Positions 63,804 to 64,000 of a stretch of 64,000 nt of DNA are shown here, piece by piece. Below the pieces are notes generated by a model. The model ran no database searches. It was not told the origin of the DNA and saw only the letters and a list, made by a program, of their open reading frames with translations. Each line of letters opens with the position of its first letter. Position 1 is the first letter of the stretch. The translations under genes and the position numbers were made by a program. This stretch comes from Sphingomonas glacialis (GTDB lineage Bacteria; Pseudomonadota; Alphaproteobacteria; Sphingomonadales; Sphingomonadaceae), in contig NZ_BNAQ01000001.1 of the NCBI RefSeq assembly GCF_014653575.1, forward strand, positions 310,001-374,000, written 5' to 3'.

Positions 63804-64000
63804 TCACGCGTAGGCGTAGGGCCCGCCCTTTTCGAGCGCTGCCTGATAGGCCGGGCGGGTATGGATCTTGTCGAGCCAGGCGATCGTCGCTGGGCGGCTG
63901 TCGTCGAGCCCGGCGCGGCTCTTTGCGGCTTCGAGCGGGAAGCTCATCATGATGTCGGCGCCGGTCAGCTGGTCACCGGCGAACCACGGCCGCTTGGCGA
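63804..64000 (-). CDS. glutathione S-transferase family protein, C-terminal part
   Basis: The last 65 codons of a gene that runs off the right edge. The visible part reads WFAGDQLTGADIMMSFPLEA and ends IHTRPAYQAALEKGGPYA. FAGDQLTGADIMMSFPLE corresponds to the conserved helix-6 motif of GST C-terminal domains (with the N-capping box and hydrophobic staple), and ARPAYQAALEKG-like ends are usual. The full class cannot be assigned. Confidence 0.82.
   Translation of the reverse strand, partial: AKRPWFAGDQLTGADIMMSFPLEAAKSRAGLDDSRPATIAWLDKIHTRPAYQAALEKGGPYAYA

Noticed and set aside
1..64000. tRNA, rRNA, riboswitch, insertion sequence, prophage or replication origin
   Set aside because: No cloverleaf, conserved rRNA segment, transposase, integrase or DnaA-box cluster was recognised by eye; a covariance-model scan would be needed to exclude small RNAs.

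Overview
The window looks like a chromosome segment from a sphingomonad (order Sphingomonadales, Alphaproteobacteria). It is GC-rich and gene-dense, with many ATGA/GTGA start-stop overlaps. The rpsB-tsf-pyrH-frr-uppS-cdsA-dxr-rseP-bamA-ompH(skp)-fabZ block has the alphaproteobacterial order. It also has a secreted alpha-glucan utilisation locus built around a TonB-dependent receptor, with tryptophan-halogenase-like flavoproteins and a DUF6445 protein, and cation/NodT/FUSC efflux genes as commonly seen in Sphingomonas. No rRNA, tRNA, CRISPR array, insertion sequence or prophage was recognised. Species assignment is inference. || Layout. 1-4.3 kb: a four-gene efflux operon (FUSC permease, cut at the left edge; DUF1656; HlyD-type adaptor; NodT-type outer-membrane lipoprotein). 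4.3-6.6 kb: aldo/keto reductase, then on the minus strand a DEDDh exonuclease fused to a BRCT domain and an AlkB-like dioxygenase. 6.6-9.4 kb: a 24-codon ORF with a near-perfect Shine-Dalgarno and its own terminator, a FadL-type porin, a DUF2147 protein and a MerR regulator. 9.4-12.6 kb: a minus-strand sugar-acid operon (SMP-30 lactonase, dgoK, dgoA, FadR/GntR regulator). 12.7-15.7 kb: glycosyltransferase, a potassium-channel remnant, a FixL-like haem-PAS histidine kinase and a stand-alone receiver. || 15.7-32.5 kb is the most coherent accessory region. It holds an MFS sugar transporter, DUF6445, a LacI regulator, a TonB receptor, two halogenase-like flavoenzymes interleaved with two GH13 enzymes, a GH31 alpha-glucosidase and a periplasmic aldose 1-epimerase. 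The layout fits outer-membrane import and stepwise hydrolysis of maltodextrin-like glucans under LacI control. A shared 12-bp near-palindrome lies in front of both divergent gene pairs. 32.6-37.3 kb: an ABC-2/MFP/TolC exporter operon without an ATPase gene. 37.4-50 kb: PilZ, L31, then the minus-strand envelope and translation block. || 50-53.6 kb: a candidate SOS-controlled small membrane protein, pssA and psd (phosphatidylethanolamine synthesis), icd and a flavoprotein remnant. 53.6-64 kb: a Kef-type antiporter, a protealysin-like M4 protease with a probable emfourin-type inhibitor, alaS, an alpha/beta hydrolase, an exported M24 peptidase, a DAACS symporter, a dispersed palindromic repeat and the end of a glutathione transferase gene.
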